DNA of 64,000 nucleotides. It comes from Microlunatus parietis (GTDB taxonomy: Bacteria; Actinomycetota; Actinomycetes; Propionibacteriales; Propionibacteriaceae). A program made the position numbers and the translations under genes. The notes under the pieces are model-generated. The model was given only the letters and a program-made list of their open reading frames with translations. It made no database searches and was not told the origin of the DNA. Below are positions 18,294 to 27,303 of the stretch, in pieces (the first letter of the stretch is position 1; the number at the start of each line of letters is the position of its first letter). The DNA lies in the NCBI RefSeq assembly GCF_013407955.1, contig NZ_JACCBU010000001.1:3410001-3474000 (forward strand), read 5' to 3'.

Positions 18294-19444
18294 GCCGGAT
18301 CCCTTCCCTGGTACGGAAAGCGCGCCCGCACCCGGAAGCCGCCGCCCGGCTCCGGCCCCGCCTCGACCCGGCCGCCGACCGCCTCGACCCTCGTCCGGAG
18401 CCCCACCAGCCCGGTACCGCCGGGCTGTCCCGGGCGCGGCATCGTGTCGGCCTGGTTGTGCACCGACACGACCAGTTCATGATCATGCCAGGCGAGCTCG
18501 ACGGTGGCCCGCGCCGCCGGACCGGCGTGCTTGATCACGTTGGTCAGGCCCTCCTGCACCACCCGGTACGCGGCCAGTTCGGCCCCGTCGCCCAGCCGCC
18601 GGGGACGGCCACTGCTGGTCTCCTCGACGGTCAGGCCCGCGTCGCGGGTCCGGCGCAGCAGGTCCGGCAGCCCGTCCAAGCGGGGCACCGGGCCGAGGTG
18701 GCCGTCCCGCCCGCCGAGCACGCCGACCAGGGCCCGCAGCTCGCCGAGCGCGGCCCGGCCGGTGTCCTCGATCGCGCCGAGCGCGGCCCGGGCGGCCGGT
18801 GGGTCGTGGCCGATCGCGAACCCGGCGCCGCGCGCCTGGGCCACGATCACCGCCAGCGAGTGGCCGACAATGTCGTGGAACTCGGTCGCGATCCGGTCGC
18901 GTTCCCGGGCCGCGGCACGGTCGGCCAGCAACGCCGTCTGCTCCAGCCGGGACCGGCGATAGGCGCCGATCAGCCAGGCCGCCACCATGATCACCGCGAG
19001 CAGGCCGGCGACGAGCCAGGCGGTCGGGCCGGCCAGTCCGGGGGCCGGCTGGACGATCGCCCGCAACCCGATCAAGGCCGGGCCGAGCACCGCCGCCCCG
19101 GCCGCGACGAGCGACCGACGGGCCGGACTGCGGGTGCTGAAGTCGCACAGCGCGAGCGGCAGCAACAGTACCGAGGGCAACAACAGGAAGTACGGGCTGC
19201 CGGCCGCCATGAGCACCACCCCCACGGCGACCATGATCAACGCGAGCACCGGTGACCGGCGCCGCCACAGGGGCGCGGCATGGCCGGCCAGCAGGCCGGC
19301 CGCCATCACCAGGCCGGCCGGCCACGGCACCGAGACGACCATGATCACCAGCGACGGGATCCCGAGCAGTAGGGCCAGCGCGGCGGTGATCACGAGATCC
19401 CAGGCCGCCGGGTGCCGGTCCGGCCAGGACGACCAGCGGTTCAT
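18290..19444 (-). CDS. Sensor histidine kinase (HisKA_3/DesK type)
   Basis: 384 aa. Five or six N-terminal TM helices (to about residue 160), then the HisKA_3 dimerisation helix with phospho-acceptor His in RIATEFHDIVGHSLAVIVAQ (about 190-205) and a HATPase_c domain: AAYRVVQEGLTNVIKHAG (N box) and PGGTGLVGLRTRVEAVGG (G1/G2). No periplasmic sensor domain, so membrane state or a ligand within the bilayer is the likely cue. ATG is set in TGATCATG. Two bases downstream of the membrane-protein gene and overlapping the response regulator. Confidence 0.92.
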   Translation of the reverse strand: MNRWSSWPDRHPAAWDLVITAALALLLGIPSLVIMVVSVPWPAGLVMAAGLLAGHAAPLWRRRSPVLALIMVAVGVVLMAAGSPYFLLLPSVLLLPLALCDFSTRSPARRSLVAAGAAVLGPALIGLRAIVQPAPGLAGPTAWLVAGLLAVIMVAAWLIGAYRRSRLEQTALLADRAAARERDRIATEFHDIVGHSLAVIVAQARGAGFAIGHDPPAARAALGAIEDTGRAALGELRALVGVLGGRDGHLGPVPRLDGLPDLLRRTRDAGLTVEETSSGRPRRLGDGAELAAYRVVQEGLTNVIKHAGPAARATVELAWHDHELVVSVHNQADTMPRPGQPGGTGLVGLRTRVEAVGGRVEAGPEPGGGFRVRARFPYQGRDPA

Positions 19445-19446
19445 GA

Positions 19447-20358
19447 TCAGGCCCGGTTCCGGCGGCGGCAGTTACGGGTCGCGATCACCAGGAAGACACC
19501 GAGCGCCGCCCAGCTCCCGTACAGAACTGCGGTCATCCAGCTGGCGCCCGCGAACGCCCCGACAGCGGCGGGACGCGGTCCGCCCAGGCCGTAGTTGATC
19601 ATGCCGAAGACGGGCAGCAGGCCCTGGTTCAGGGTGACCAGACTCACCAGCCAGCCGGAGGCGACCAGGCCGGCCTGCAGGAGCCTGGTCCGCATGCCGC
19701 GCATGAGCAGCAACGATAGCGCCACGCCGCCGACCAGGATCACCGACTCGGCGGCCGGAAAGCCCTCCGGATAGGGGTTCGGCCGGGCGAACGTACCGCC
19801 GAGGAACCAGTAGAACTTCACCCCTGGATAGACCAGGGCGAGCCCGGCGGCCACCAGCGCCGCCCAGCGCGCCGGCTCCCGGTCCGCAGGCCGGGCGGCG
19901 TCGGCGCGCAGCATGATCAGGGCGGTCGGAACCATGGCCGCGGCGGCCGCGATTCGGCCCGCCGCGCCGCGCCAGTCGACCAGCCCGAACTCGCCGGCCG
20001 GGATGCCGGTGAACCAGAAGAACGCCCGGAATAGGTCGAGCACCACACCGGCGGAGGCCCAGAGGAGCAGGACGACCGTCCCGCCGCCCGCCGCCAGCGT
20101 GGCACGGCCGGTCGGGCGTCGCTGCCGTACCAGCAAGGTCAGGAACCCGGCCGTGACCGCCGTCAGCGAGACCCAGGCCGGAGTCGCGTAGCCGTAGTGG
20201 GAGGCGTAGTCGTGCTCCGGGCTGAGCGCCGGCAACCAGGGCCGCAGCAGCGCGGTGGCGGCCACGGCGAGGTAGCCGATCAGGCCCAGTGCGGACAGGC
20301 GCCGGCTCAGCGGCCGGGTCGCTCGATTCAGCGAGGGAGGGGTCTGCAGGGTTGTCAT
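19447..20358 (-). CDS. Eight-TM membrane protein co-transcribed with the two-component system
   Basis: 303 aa, about eight TM helices, short loops; begins MTTLQTPPSLNRATRPLSRRL with a basic cytoplasmic end. No recognised family. An upstream in-frame extension exists, but GAGGC seven bases before ATG 20358 supports this start. Only two bases separate it from the histidine kinase, so it is the first gene of a three-gene operon. It could be a regulated transporter-like protein or a sensory partner; neither is shown by the sequence. Confidence 0.72.
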   Translation of the reverse strand: MTTLQTPPSLNRATRPLSRRLSALGLIGYLAVAATALLRPWLPALSPEHDYASHYGYATPAWVSLTAVTAGFLTLLVRQRRPTGRATLAAGGGTVVLLLWASAGVVLDLFRAFFWFTGIPAGEFGLVDWRGAAGRIAAAAAMVPTALIMLRADAARPADREPARWAALVAAGLALVYPGVKFYWFLGGTFARPNPYPEGFPAAESVILVGGVALSLLLMRGMRTRLLQAGLVASGWLVSLVTLNQGLLPVFGMINYGLGGPRPAAVGAFAGASWMTAVLYGSWAALGVFLVIATRNCRRRNRA

Positions 20359-20455
20359 GCGTTCAGCCTCGCCACCCGCACGCGCCGCCACATCGGCCGC
20401 GCGGCCAGCGGCGTTGGCCACGCGGCCAGTTCACTCCGGGCCCCGGGAACGACAA

Positions 20456-20486
20456 CGGCCCCGCACCCTGACCGGGTGCGGGGCCG
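20456..20486 (-). terminator. Strong hairpin terminator of the rpsF-ssb-rpsR-rplI operon
   Basis: A perfect 13-bp stem (CGGCCCCGCACCC at 20456-20468 with its complement at 20474-20486) around a five-base loop, 15 bases past the rplI stop. Read on the minus strand it is followed by GTTGTCGTT, a weak T-rich tail. Symmetry means it could act in both directions. Confidence 0.75.
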
Positions 20487-20501
20487 CTGCGGTGCTTCGG
20501 T

Positions 20502-20951
20502 TCAGCTAGCCGCGACGACCGTGACCGGCAGATGCGCGGTGACGGCGTCGTGCAGCTTCACGCCGACGGTGTGCGCGCCGACGGTCTTGATCGGCTTGCC
20601 GATCTCGACGGTCCGCTTGTCCACCGCGGGACCGCCGGACTTCTTGATCGCGCTGACGACGTCAGCGGCCGTAATCGCGCCGAACAGCTTGCCGGTGTCG
20701 CCGGCCCGCCGCTCGAGCTGAACGGTCAGGCCCTCGATCTGGGCCCGGACCTCCTGGGCGTGGTCGAGGCCACGGATCTCCCGGGCGTCCCGGCTCCGCT
20801 TGATGCCCTCGATCTGCTTCTCGCCACCCTTGGTCCAACGGATCGCGAAGTTGCGCGGGATCAGGTAGTTCCGGCCGTAGCCGTCCTTCACCTCGACGAT
20901 GTCGCCGGCAACCCCGAGGTTGTCCACGGCGGCAGTCAGAATGAGCTTCAT
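20502..20951 (-). CDS. rplI: 50S ribosomal protein L9
   Basis: 149 aa. Starts [37 protein letters not shown], the L9 N-terminal RNA-binding domain, followed by the long connecting helix ([19 protein letters not shown]) and C-terminal domain ([40 protein letters not shown]). Full length. Last gene of the rpsF-ssb-rpsR-rplI operon, followed by a strong hairpin. Confidence 0.97.
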   Translation of the reverse strand: MKLILTAAVDNLGVAGDIVEVKDGYGRNYLIPRNFAIRWTKGGEKQIEGIKRSRDAREIRGLDHAQEVRAQIEGLTVQLERRAGDTGKLFGAITAADVVSAIKKSGGPAVDKRTVEIGKPIKTVGAHTVGVKLHDAVTAHLPVTVVAAS

Positions 20952-20970
20952 CTGGTCAGACTCCTTCGAC

Positions 20971-21207
20971 TCAGCGCGCCGTCGAGGCGTACGGCAGCAG
21001 GGCCACCTCGCGGGCGTTCTTGATCGCGATCGCGACCTTGCGCTGCTCCTGGACACTCAGTCCGGTCACCCGCCGGGCGCGGATCTTGCCACGCTCGGAG
21101 ATGAACTTGCGCAGGGTGTTGACGTCCTTGTAGTCGATGTTCTGGCCGGCCTTCAGCGGGTTCGACTTCTTCTTCGGCTTGCGCTGAACAGGCGGTGATG
21201 TGGCCAT
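20971..21207 (-). CDS. rpsR: 30S ribosomal protein S18
   Basis: 78 aa. Basic N-terminus ([13 protein letters not shown]) then the S18 core [19 protein letters not shown] and [20 protein letters not shown]. There are no zinc-binding cysteines, so it is the C-minus form; many actinobacteria carry both forms and switch under zinc limitation, but only one copy lies in this window. Lies between ssb and rplI, 19 bases from rplI. Confidence 0.97.
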   Translation of the reverse strand: MATSPPVQRKPKKKSNPLKAGQNIDYKDVNTLRKFISERGKIRARRVTGLSVQEQRKVAIAIKNAREVALLPYASTAR

Positions 21208-21284
21208 TGTGGTGCTCTCCTTTACTGAGCCCGGCCAGGGCCTGTCTCCCCGGCCGGAATGTGCCTGTGAATAGTGGGAATGGA

Positions 21285-21842
21285 TCAGAACGGGGGTTCG
21301 TCGCTCTGCGGCGACGCCCACGGATCGCCGCCGCCGGACGGCTGGCCGCCGCGCGGCGCTGCCGGGGCACCGGTGGCCCACGGGTCCTCGCCGCCGGTGT
21401 TGCCGCCGTAGCCGCCGCCACCGCCGCTGTTGCTGCTGTAACCGCCTCCGCCGCCGCCACCCTGGCGACCCTGACCGGCAGGGTTCCGGGTCACCTTGGC
21501 CGAGGCGTACCGCAAAGCGGGACCGATCTCGTCGACGTCGATCTCGAAGACGGTGCGCCGCTCACCCTCGCGAGTGTCGTACGTCCGCGACTTCAGACGT
21601 CCCTGGACGATCACGCGCATGCCCTTCTGCAGCGACTCGGCGACGTTCTCCGCCGCCTGCCGCCAGACGGCGCAGTTGAGGAACATCGCCTCGCCGTCTC
21701 GCCACTCGCCGGTCTGCCGGTCGAACGTGCGCGGCGTGGACGCGACGGTGAAGTTGGCCACCGCCGCACCCGAGGGGGTGAAGCGAAGCTCCGGGTCGGC
21801 GGTGAGGTTGCCGACGAGCGTGATCTGGGTTTCGCCTGCCAT
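21285..21842 (-). CDS. ssb: Single-stranded DNA-binding protein SSB
   Basis: 185 aa. OB-fold (residues about 4-112): [43 protein letters not shown] and [14 protein letters not shown]. Then a flexible Gly/Ser/Asn-rich tail with polyglycine runs and the conserved acidic tip DEPPF, a variant of DDIPF that docks repair and replication partners. ATG 21842 chosen with GGAG nine bases upstream; an in-frame ATG at 21860 is less well placed. Between rpsF and rpsR. Confidence 0.96.
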   Translation of the reverse strand: MAGETQITLVGNLTADPELRFTPSGAAVANFTVASTPRTFDRQTGEWRDGEAMFLNCAVWRQAAENVAESLQKGMRVIVQGRLKSRTYDTREGERRTVFEIDVDEIGPALRYASAKVTRNPAGQGRQGGGGGGGYSSNSGGGGGYGGNTGGEDPWATGAPAAPRGGQPSGGGDPWASPQSDEPPF

Positions 21843-21932
21843 CGTTGAGGTCTCCGTCAAGCTAGTACGGTCTGCGGTCGGTCACCAGGGTGCCAGCATC
21901 GACTGACATCGGCACCTCTGCGGCCGCAATCT

Positions 21933-21941
21933 TGTGGACAA
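21933..21941 (-). promoter_or_regulatory. DnaA-box-like nonamer between ssb and rpsF
   Basis: TGTGGACAA (TTGTCCACA on the minus strand), within CTTGTGGACAAG. One of several such nonamers in the window; whether DnaA binds here is unknown. Confidence 0.35.
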
Positions 21942-21978
21942 GTCCCCCGACCGTCATCGCGGGTACGTGCCCGGACGC

Positions 21979-22269
21979 TCAGTGCAGTTCGGGCCGGATG
22001 ACCTTGGTCCGCATGACCGTTTCGTTGATCGAGAACTGACGGGTCAGCTCCTTCACGTCGTCCGGGGCCGCGGTCAGGTCGATCACCGCGTAGATGCCTT
22101 CGGACTTCTTCCGGATGTCGTACGCCAGCCGGCGACGGCCCCAGATGTCAAGATTCTCGACCGATCCGCCACCGTTGGTGATGATCTTCAGGTACTGCTC
22201 GAGCGTCGGCTGAACGGAACGCTCTTCAGTATCGGGGTCGAGGATGACCATGATCTCGTACTTGCGCAT
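21979..22269 (-). CDS. rpsF: 30S ribosomal protein S6
   Basis: 96 aa. [19 protein letters not shown] start, then [26 protein letters not shown] and [20 protein letters not shown], covering the full ferredoxin-like S6 fold. Shine-Dalgarno GGAGGTGGAG upstream of ATG 22269. First gene of the operon. The S6-SSB-S18-L9 order is conserved across bacteria. Confidence 0.97.
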   Translation of the reverse strand: MRKYEIMVILDPDTEERSVQPTLEQYLKIITNGGGSVENLDIWGRRRLAYDIRKKSEGIYAVIDLTAAPDDVKELTRQFSINETVMRTKVIRPELH

Positions 22270-22463
22270 GCGCGAACTCCACCTCCTCTGGTCTCAGCGG
22301 CCACGGGACGGCCCCGTGGCAGGAGGGCGAATGCAGCGAGCCACTCGTTCCGCGAGCAGCCCGCACGGCGGCGCCGAAGCGACACCGACCCCGCAGACTA
22401 CCCGCCCGTCCCCACTCCGCGCCAATCCGCGCCGCCCCGCACCTATCCGGGACTGTTGCACCG

Positions 22464-22660
22464 ATCCGCGACTGATGCAGCGGTCGCATATGAGTGGAAC
22501 GGTCGCGGATCTCGGCGGGTCCACGGGTTGCCAAGCTCAGTCCCGAACCGGCCCCGAGACGCGCGATCGCACCCGAGCCCAAGCGCAACCGCGACCGTTA
22601 CGTCTATCCGCGACCGCTGCAGCAGTCGCGGATGAGTGGAACGGTCGCGGATGCGGGGTT
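22464..22660. repeat. Dyad repeats with core GCGACCGTT, left of the nuclease gene
   Basis: At least two related units: one at about 22464-22516 (CGGTCGCATATGAGTGGAACG followed by GTCGCGGAT) and one at about 22586-22660 (ATCCGCGACCGCTGCAG then CAGTCGCGGATGAGTGGAAC and GGTCGCGGAT). They are inverted repeats of the family that also forms the tandem array at 23688-24030, on the other side of the nuclease gene. The rest of 22270-22680 shows no gene. Confidence 0.7.
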
Positions 22661-22680
22661 TGGGGCCCGTGGGCGCCGAG

Positions 22681-23568
22681 TCAGGTCCTGGCGCGGGCGA
22701 AGGCTCGGCGGACGCGGGCGGTGAGGTCGGCAGGACGGGAGAGGTCGGCCCAGATCAGCCGGACGACCTCCCACCCGAGGTCGCGCAATGCGTCCTCGCG
22801 GAGCTTCTCGGCCACGATGATGTCCGAGCTCGTCTCGCCCGGCTTCAGCAGCCGGCCGTACTTGATCAGCCCGTCGAACTCGCCGAGGGTCCGCTGTTCC
22901 GGCCAGGCATAGTCACACCGAGCGACGAACTCACCGCGCTCGTCGTACACCTCGTACTGCAGAGTCGGCGGCGGCAGACCCGCCACAGCCATGACGAACC
23001 GACCTTCCGACTCGCCCACGCTCTCGCTCCGCCCGTCGGCGAAATCCAACACCCGACGAGCCCGGCCGATCCCGGTGCATCTGCCGAGTCTGCCGACCGC
23101 GGCCGCGGCCTGCTCCACCGTCATGCCGTAGGCAAGTGCAGCGTCGGCCACGGACACCGCGCGACGCTCCGGCAGTCGGCGGGCCACATCGACGGCGGTA
23201 CGGGCGAGCGTCGTCACGGGACGCCCATCGAGGACCTCCCGATCCGCGTCCGTCAGCGGTACCGCGTGAAGATGGACGGCCTTCCTGACGTAGCCACCCG
23301 ACCTGCCGTGCCGACTCAGCTCGACCCGGTCCAGCGTGTTCCTCACGATCGGCAATCCGTGCAGCGCCGCAGCCGAGAGGTGACTGACGACCACATCGGT
23401 CCTGCTCAGTCGCAGCGTCGCGTCGATCAGCTGTCGGTGCCGCTCCCGTTCATCTTCAGGCTCGTCGGTCACGTATCCACCACGCCGGATCCGGATCAGC
23501 TCCCGCCGCCGGACCAGCCGCGCGATCTCCGAGGGTCGAAACCCGGCTGCGACCAACTGCCGCGCCAT
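22681..23568 (-). CDS. AbiEi-like / DUF559 (Vsr-type) endonuclease-domain protein
   Basis: 295 aa. N-terminal AbiEi-type winged-helix region (MARQLVAAGFRPSEIARLVRRRELIRIRRGGYV, about 1-35) found in type IV antitoxins; middle region with VVSHLSAAALHGLPI and PVTTLARTAVDVARRLP; C-terminal PD-(D/E)xK DUF559 nuclease fold (about 205-290) with RCDYAW, LGEFDG and the C-terminal DLGWEVVRLIWADL strand. The usual acidic residues are present; the following basic position reads IKYGR. GAGG lies five bases before ATG 23568. Bracketed by dyad repeats on both sides. Family members are common and multicopy in Actinomycetes; function unknown. Confidence 0.8.
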   Translation of the reverse strand: MARQLVAAGFRPSEIARLVRRRELIRIRRGGYVTDEPEDERERHRQLIDATLRLSRTDVVVSHLSAAALHGLPIVRNTLDRVELSRHGRSGGYVRKAVHLHAVPLTDADREVLDGRPVTTLARTAVDVARRLPERRAVSVADAALAYGMTVEQAAAAVGRLGRCTGIGRARRVLDFADGRSESVGESEGRFVMAVAGLPPPTLQYEVYDERGEFVARCDYAWPEQRTLGEFDGLIKYGRLLKPGETSSDIIVAEKLREDALRDLGWEVVRLIWADLSRPADLTARVRRAFARART

Positions 23569-23633
23569 CACAACCTCGCTCACCCTTCGAACTCCACCAC
23601 CCCACCGCACCGTCGCCACCGCCGCAGAGAATC

Positions 23634-23672
23634 TGTGGATACGCGAAATTGGCTGCGGCCAACTGTGGACAA
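23634..23672 (-). promoter_or_regulatory. Two DnaA-box-like nonamers upstream of the nuclease gene
   Basis: TGTGGATAC at 23634-23642 and TGTGGACAA at 23664-23672 (TTGTCCACA on the minus strand), 30 bp apart, in an AT-richer stretch just before the tandem array. Confidence 0.35.
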
Positions 23673-23687
23673 CCGCTCGATCGCCAC

Positions 23688-24030
23688 ATCCGCGACCGTT
23701 CCTCGCACCCGCGACCATGCAACATTCGCGGAACGGAGGAACGGTCGCGACTGCGGAGCGGAGGCGACGACGATCGCGGGAGGGCCGGCGGCCGGAGGCG
23801 GAGCCGCTCCCCGCTGACAATCCGCGACCGTTCCACGCAAATGCGACCGGTGCAACGGTCGCGGATCGGAGGAACGGTCGCGGATGCGGAACGGAGGCGG
23901 CGACGATCGCGGGAGGGCCCGGCGGCCGGAGGCGGAGCCCGCTCCCCGCTGACCAATCCGCGACCGTTCCACGCACCCGCGACCAATGCAACAGTCGCGG
24001 ATCGGAGGAACGGTCGCGGAGGCGGAGCTC
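23688..24030. repeat. Tandem array of about 134-bp units, 2.5 copies
   Basis: Units start at 23688, 23820 and 23956 with ATCCGCGACCGTTCC. Each contains GCGACC..GCAAC, then GGAACGGTCGCG (the complement of the unit start, giving a 15-bp inverted repeat in units 2 and 3) and, in the complete units, CGATCGCGGGAGGGCC and GCTCCCCGCTGA. Units 1 and 2 are complete (132 and 136 bp), the third stops after the dyad. The array ends ten bases before the stop codon of the glycosidase-like gene. Confidence 0.85.
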
Positions 24031-24039
24031 AGGATGGGG

Positions 24040-26610
24040 TTAGGTGGTGGCACGGGCTTGGGGGCCGCCGGTGAACTGGTCGCTCGTGACCAGGTGGTAC
24101 GGCTGGTTCGCGAGATCGGGCTTGAAGCCGGGGTGGACGGTGACGCCCTGCTCGGCTTGGTCGACGGTGAAGAAGTACATCAGCGGGTACGTCGACGCGG
24201 TGTAGGCGGCCGGGATGGTGCCCTGGTAGCCGCCGTTCGCGGGCTCCAGGTCGACCTGCTCGAAGGACTCGGCCTGATTGACGTGCCGGTAGTTCAGCCG
24301 GACGGCGGTCACCCCGGGGTCGGCCTGCACAGAAATGACCAGGTGCTCGCCCCGCGCGTACGTCTTCGGCGGCTCATGGCGCAGCCCGGTCCGGGCAGGC
24401 CGGAGCGGATGCTCGAGCGGGGCCGGCTCGTCGGCGGTGATGTGGTCGGGTCCGGTGGCCTCGGCCAGTTCGGCCTCCATCGAGATGACGTCCTGCTCCA
24501 GCGCCGGCAGCCGGTCGGCCCAGTGGCCGTGCTCGTTGCGTTCCGGGCCGAAGCGCAGGTCGATCGTGTAGACGCCGTCGACGATCGGCAGGATCTCGGC
24601 GTACGCGCGCAGGGCCGCCCGGTGCTGGTCGACGGCCCGCCGCAGCGAGCCGACGTTGCCGGTCCGGCGCCACACCGCATAGTCGGCGGCGGAGCGGAAC
24701 TTGCCGGCGAAGTAGCGGCCCAACCGGTGCTGGACCTCCAGGTCGACCAGGGCCCGGCGCAGCTGCGGCGACGGGTCGGCCACGGAGCGCAGCGATTCCA
24801 ACGGCCCGGCCGCAGCGTCGGTCATGCCGTCGAGCCACCCGGCCACCTCCGCCGGGGTGTGGCGGCCGTCCAGCCGCCCGGCCGCCAGGTCGTCCGCGTA
24901 CTGGTCGATCACGTAGAACTGGGTCGGGTCGAACGGGCTGACGGTGCCCCAGCACGGCGGGTCGTCGGTGTCGCGGTAGTGCCCGGGATGGACCCCGTCG
25001 GTGACCGGCAGATTCGTGTAGACCTCGGGCCAGTAGCCGTTGTTGGAGCCGCCGACGCCGTGCACGACGGTGATCAACGGCAGGATCCGGCTGAGCGGGG
25101 CCAGCGCGTCCGCCACAGCGCCGGCGGCGTCCCCGTACGCCTCGCGCAGATGGCCCACCCACTCGTCGGCCGGCGCGTCCGGGTTGTAGAGCAGCCGGCC
25201 CCAGAGCAGATAGGTGTACCGGTACTTGGTCCAGTCCTGCAGCCCGAGTTTCAACTCCGGATCGACGTACAGCTCACGGCCGCCGGGCCGGCCGGATCCC
25301 TTGCGCCCCTTGAAGAACAGCGGCTCACAGACGTCCACGCCGCGGGCGCCGGCGAAGGTGGACAGCCGCCCGTAGCCGGCCGCGAGCGCCGGGTCGCCCC
25401 AGAGCAGCACCTTCTGGGTGCCCGGCCAGACCCGGAAGATCAAATCCGCCTGGCGATCTTCGTTGAGGAAGTCGCCGTACCCATAGCGGGTGAACCGGCG
25501 GGAGAACTCGGTGATCGCCGTCATCTCCTTGCCCGGCGGCACCGGCTTGGCCTCCTCCCGCCGGCGGATCGACGTCTGGTGGTACGGCAGCCCCTGGTGC
25601 TCCGCCCAATACTTGGCGGACAGCACCGGGTGCAGCGTGGGCTGGTCGACCGCATCCAGCAGAGCTTGATCAACTCCCTTGGCGTGCAGGTCGACCTCGA
25701 GCTCCCGCCCGGTCGCCGCCAGCGCGTCGAACACCGTGCCCCAGAACGCCTCATGGCCTTGATCATGAATCCCGCCCTCGTAATGCACCCGGAACGTGAA
25801 CCCGCTCAGTTCCGGCACCTCGGCCACCAGCCGGGTGATCGCCGCGGCACAGTAGTCGGCGTGGGTCTCCGGGGTGAGGCCGGTGATCGGGAATCGGTGC
25901 TCGGAGTCGCGGCCGTAGTCGTACGCGTGGTTCCACAGGCCGAGCTGGAACTTCAGGCCGCGCCGGGTCGCCTCGGCCGCGACGAACTTGATCATCTCCA
26001 GGTTGGCCCGCCGCTCCTCCGCCGAGACCCCTTCCGCCTTGACGTCCCAGCCGTCCACGTCGAACAGGAACGGGTAGGCGAAGCAGAGGTAGTTGTCGGT
26101 CGCGCCGTGCCGGTCAGCACCGTAGTTGTACTGCATGCCGAGGGCCAGGTGGAACCGGCTGAACCGGCACCGGGCGATCCAGTCCAGGTAATCGGTCCAG
26201 AACTGTCGATCATGGAACCAGGGCAGGTCCTCGTCGACGCTGGAGAAGGACCGCATGATCCCCCGCGTCGGTACGGCAGCGACGGCCCGCCGCCCGTCCA
26301 AATGACCGATCGCCGCATCCAGCGAGCCGTCCAGGGCGACCTGGTCGGCCAGCCCGATCAGCGCGTACGAAGCTCCGACGGCCGAGCCGGCCCGGACGGT
26401 CAACCGGCCGTCGCCGGCCTCGTAGGCGAAGTCCTCCGGACCTTGATCATCCGCCGCGACCACTCGCACCGCCGGGTCGTCGCCCGCGGTGATCAACTCC
26501 GCTCCGCTCCGGGCCAGCTGATCGGCGAGGATCCCGCCGGCCCAGTCGACCGGTGGTCCGGCGACCGAGCCGTCGACCTCGAGAACGACCGGTGTGGGAC
26601 GGGTTTCCAT
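24040..26610 (-). CDS. Large carbohydrate-active-enzyme-like protein (TIM-barrel glycosidase type)
   Basis: 856 aa, no signal peptide. The N-terminal about 115 residues (VVLEVDGSVAGPPVDWAGGI...GASYALIGLADQV) look like the GH20/GH67-type alpha/beta domain that precedes a TIM barrel; the barrel follows (RGIMRSFSSVDEDLPWF, FHLALGMQYNYG, GLKFQLGLWNHAYDY, FTFRVHYEGGIHD, TLHPVLSAKYWAEHQGLP, KVLLWGDPA). HYEGG is a candidate acid/base or nucleophile site. The last 150 residues resemble a beta-sandwich. I cannot name the family with confidence (GH67/GH115/GH20-like are alternatives). ATG 26610 has AAGGAG eight bases upstream. Transcribed alone, cytoplasmic, so it would act on imported oligosaccharides. 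Confidence 0.6.
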   Translation of the reverse strand: METRPTPVVLEVDGSVAGPPVDWAGGILADQLARSGAELITAGDDPAVRVVAADDQGPEDFAYEAGDGRLTVRAGSAVGASYALIGLADQVALDGSLDAAIGHLDGRRAVAAVPTRGIMRSFSSVDEDLPWFHDRQFWTDYLDWIARCRFSRFHLALGMQYNYGADRHGATDNYLCFAYPFLFDVDGWDVKAEGVSAEERRANLEMIKFVAAEATRRGLKFQLGLWNHAYDYGRDSEHRFPITGLTPETHADYCAAAITRLVAEVPELSGFTFRVHYEGGIHDQGHEAFWGTVFDALAATGRELEVDLHAKGVDQALLDAVDQPTLHPVLSAKYWAEHQGLPYHQTSIRRREEAKPVPPGKEMTAITEFSRRFTRYGYGDFLNEDRQADLIFRVWPGTQKVLLWGDPALAAGYGRLSTFAGARGVDVCEPLFFKGRKGSGRPGGRELYVDPELKLGLQDWTKYRYTYLLWGRLLYNPDAPADEWVGHLREAYGDAAGAVADALAPLSRILPLITVVHGVGGSNNGYWPEVYTNLPVTDGVHPGHYRDTDDPPCWGTVSPFDPTQFYVIDQYADDLAAGRLDGRHTPAEVAGWLDGMTDAAAGPLESLRSVADPSPQLRRALVDLEVQHRLGRYFAGKFRSAADYAVWRRTGNVGSLRRAVDQHRAALRAYAEILPIVDGVYTIDLRFGPERNEHGHWADRLPALEQDVISMEAELAEATGPDHITADEPAPLEHPLRPARTGLRHEPPKTYARGEHLVISVQADPGVTAVRLNYRHVNQAESFEQVDLEPANGGYQGTIPAAYTASTYPLMYFFTVDQAEQGVTVHPGFKPDLANQPYHLVTSDQFTGGPQARATT

Positions 26611-26822
26611 GATCAGGACTCCTTCGGTTCCGGCAGCGCCAGGAGCTGCGCGCTGTCGACAGTGATCACCCCGCCCACCACTCAGCGGCCCTGAACCTGA
26701 GATGCCTTGAATCCGCTGTGCAACATCACTACTCCGCACTACGGAATTCGTGATCTTGATCTTAAAAGGCCGACGTGGAGTCGGTCAATGGGTTGTCGCG
26801 ACGGTCCGTCATCCTTGGACGC

Positions 26823-27263
26823 ATGGAGTCGTGGAGTGAGGGGACCCGGGGGCTGGTCGTGCTGCCGGACGGGCGCCGGCTACGTGGGCGCGGGCTTCGG
26901 CACGGCTGGCCGGACGGCTCGGAACGGCCGCAGCTCGGCGTCTACCTGACCGCGAAGCCGCACCGGGAGGACGGCTGGGAGTCGATCTGGGTCCGCTGGC
27001 CGGACTTCCGGCTGCCCCATTCCCGGTCCGAGGCGGTCCGGGTCCTGCGCCGCGTTCATGATCAAACAGCGACCCGCCGGGTCGAGTTGGCCTGCGGCGG
27101 CGGGATCGGCCGCACCGGGACCGCGGTCGCGATCCTGGCCCGGCTGAGCGGCGTTCCGGCCGCCGAAGCCGTCGCCTGGACCCGCCGGCACTATCACCCG
27201 CGAGCCGTGGAGACGCCGTGGCAACGCCGGTTCGTGGCCCGGGTCGACCTCGACGTCAGCTGA
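26823..27263 (+). CDS. Protein-tyrosine-phosphatase-like protein
   Basis: 146 aa. The signature C-x5-R loop is present as VELACGGGIGRTGTAVAILARL (Cys about 95, Arg about 101), and a WPDF segment (about residue 60) may provide the general-acid Asp as in WPD-loop phosphatases. The rest is a short dual-specificity-like phosphatase fold. Substrate (protein, phosphoinositide or nucleotide) unknown. ATG chosen because the protein begins MESWSEGTRGLVVLPDG; a CATCCT hexamer seven bases upstream hints at a leaderless start. Confidence 0.78.
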   Translation: MESWSEGTRGLVVLPDGRRLRGRGLRHGWPDGSERPQLGVYLTAKPHREDGWESIWVRWPDFRLPHSRSEAVRVLRRVHDQTATRRVELACGGGIGRTGTAVAILARLSGVPAAEAVAWTRRHYHPRAVETPWQRRFVARVDLDVS

Positions 27264-27303
27264 TCGCCGCCCACTGCTTCCGCCGCGGACTACCCTCGGT
27301 GCC

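Noticed and set aside
22681..23991. N-terminal extension of the DUF559 gene through the tandem array
   Set aside because: The frame is open, but the extension is translated repeat; ATG 23568 has a Shine-Dalgarno and matches the AbiEi-like start.
23688..24030. CRISPR array
   Set aside because: Units of about 134 bp are repeated nearly whole, without unique spacers, and no cas genes are present.
23986..26694. 902-codon plus-strand open frame opposite the glycosidase-like gene
   Set aside because: Composition (Val/Gly/Arg/Gln-rich) is that of a shadow frame; the minus-strand protein has coherent TIM-barrel segments and a Shine-Dalgarno.
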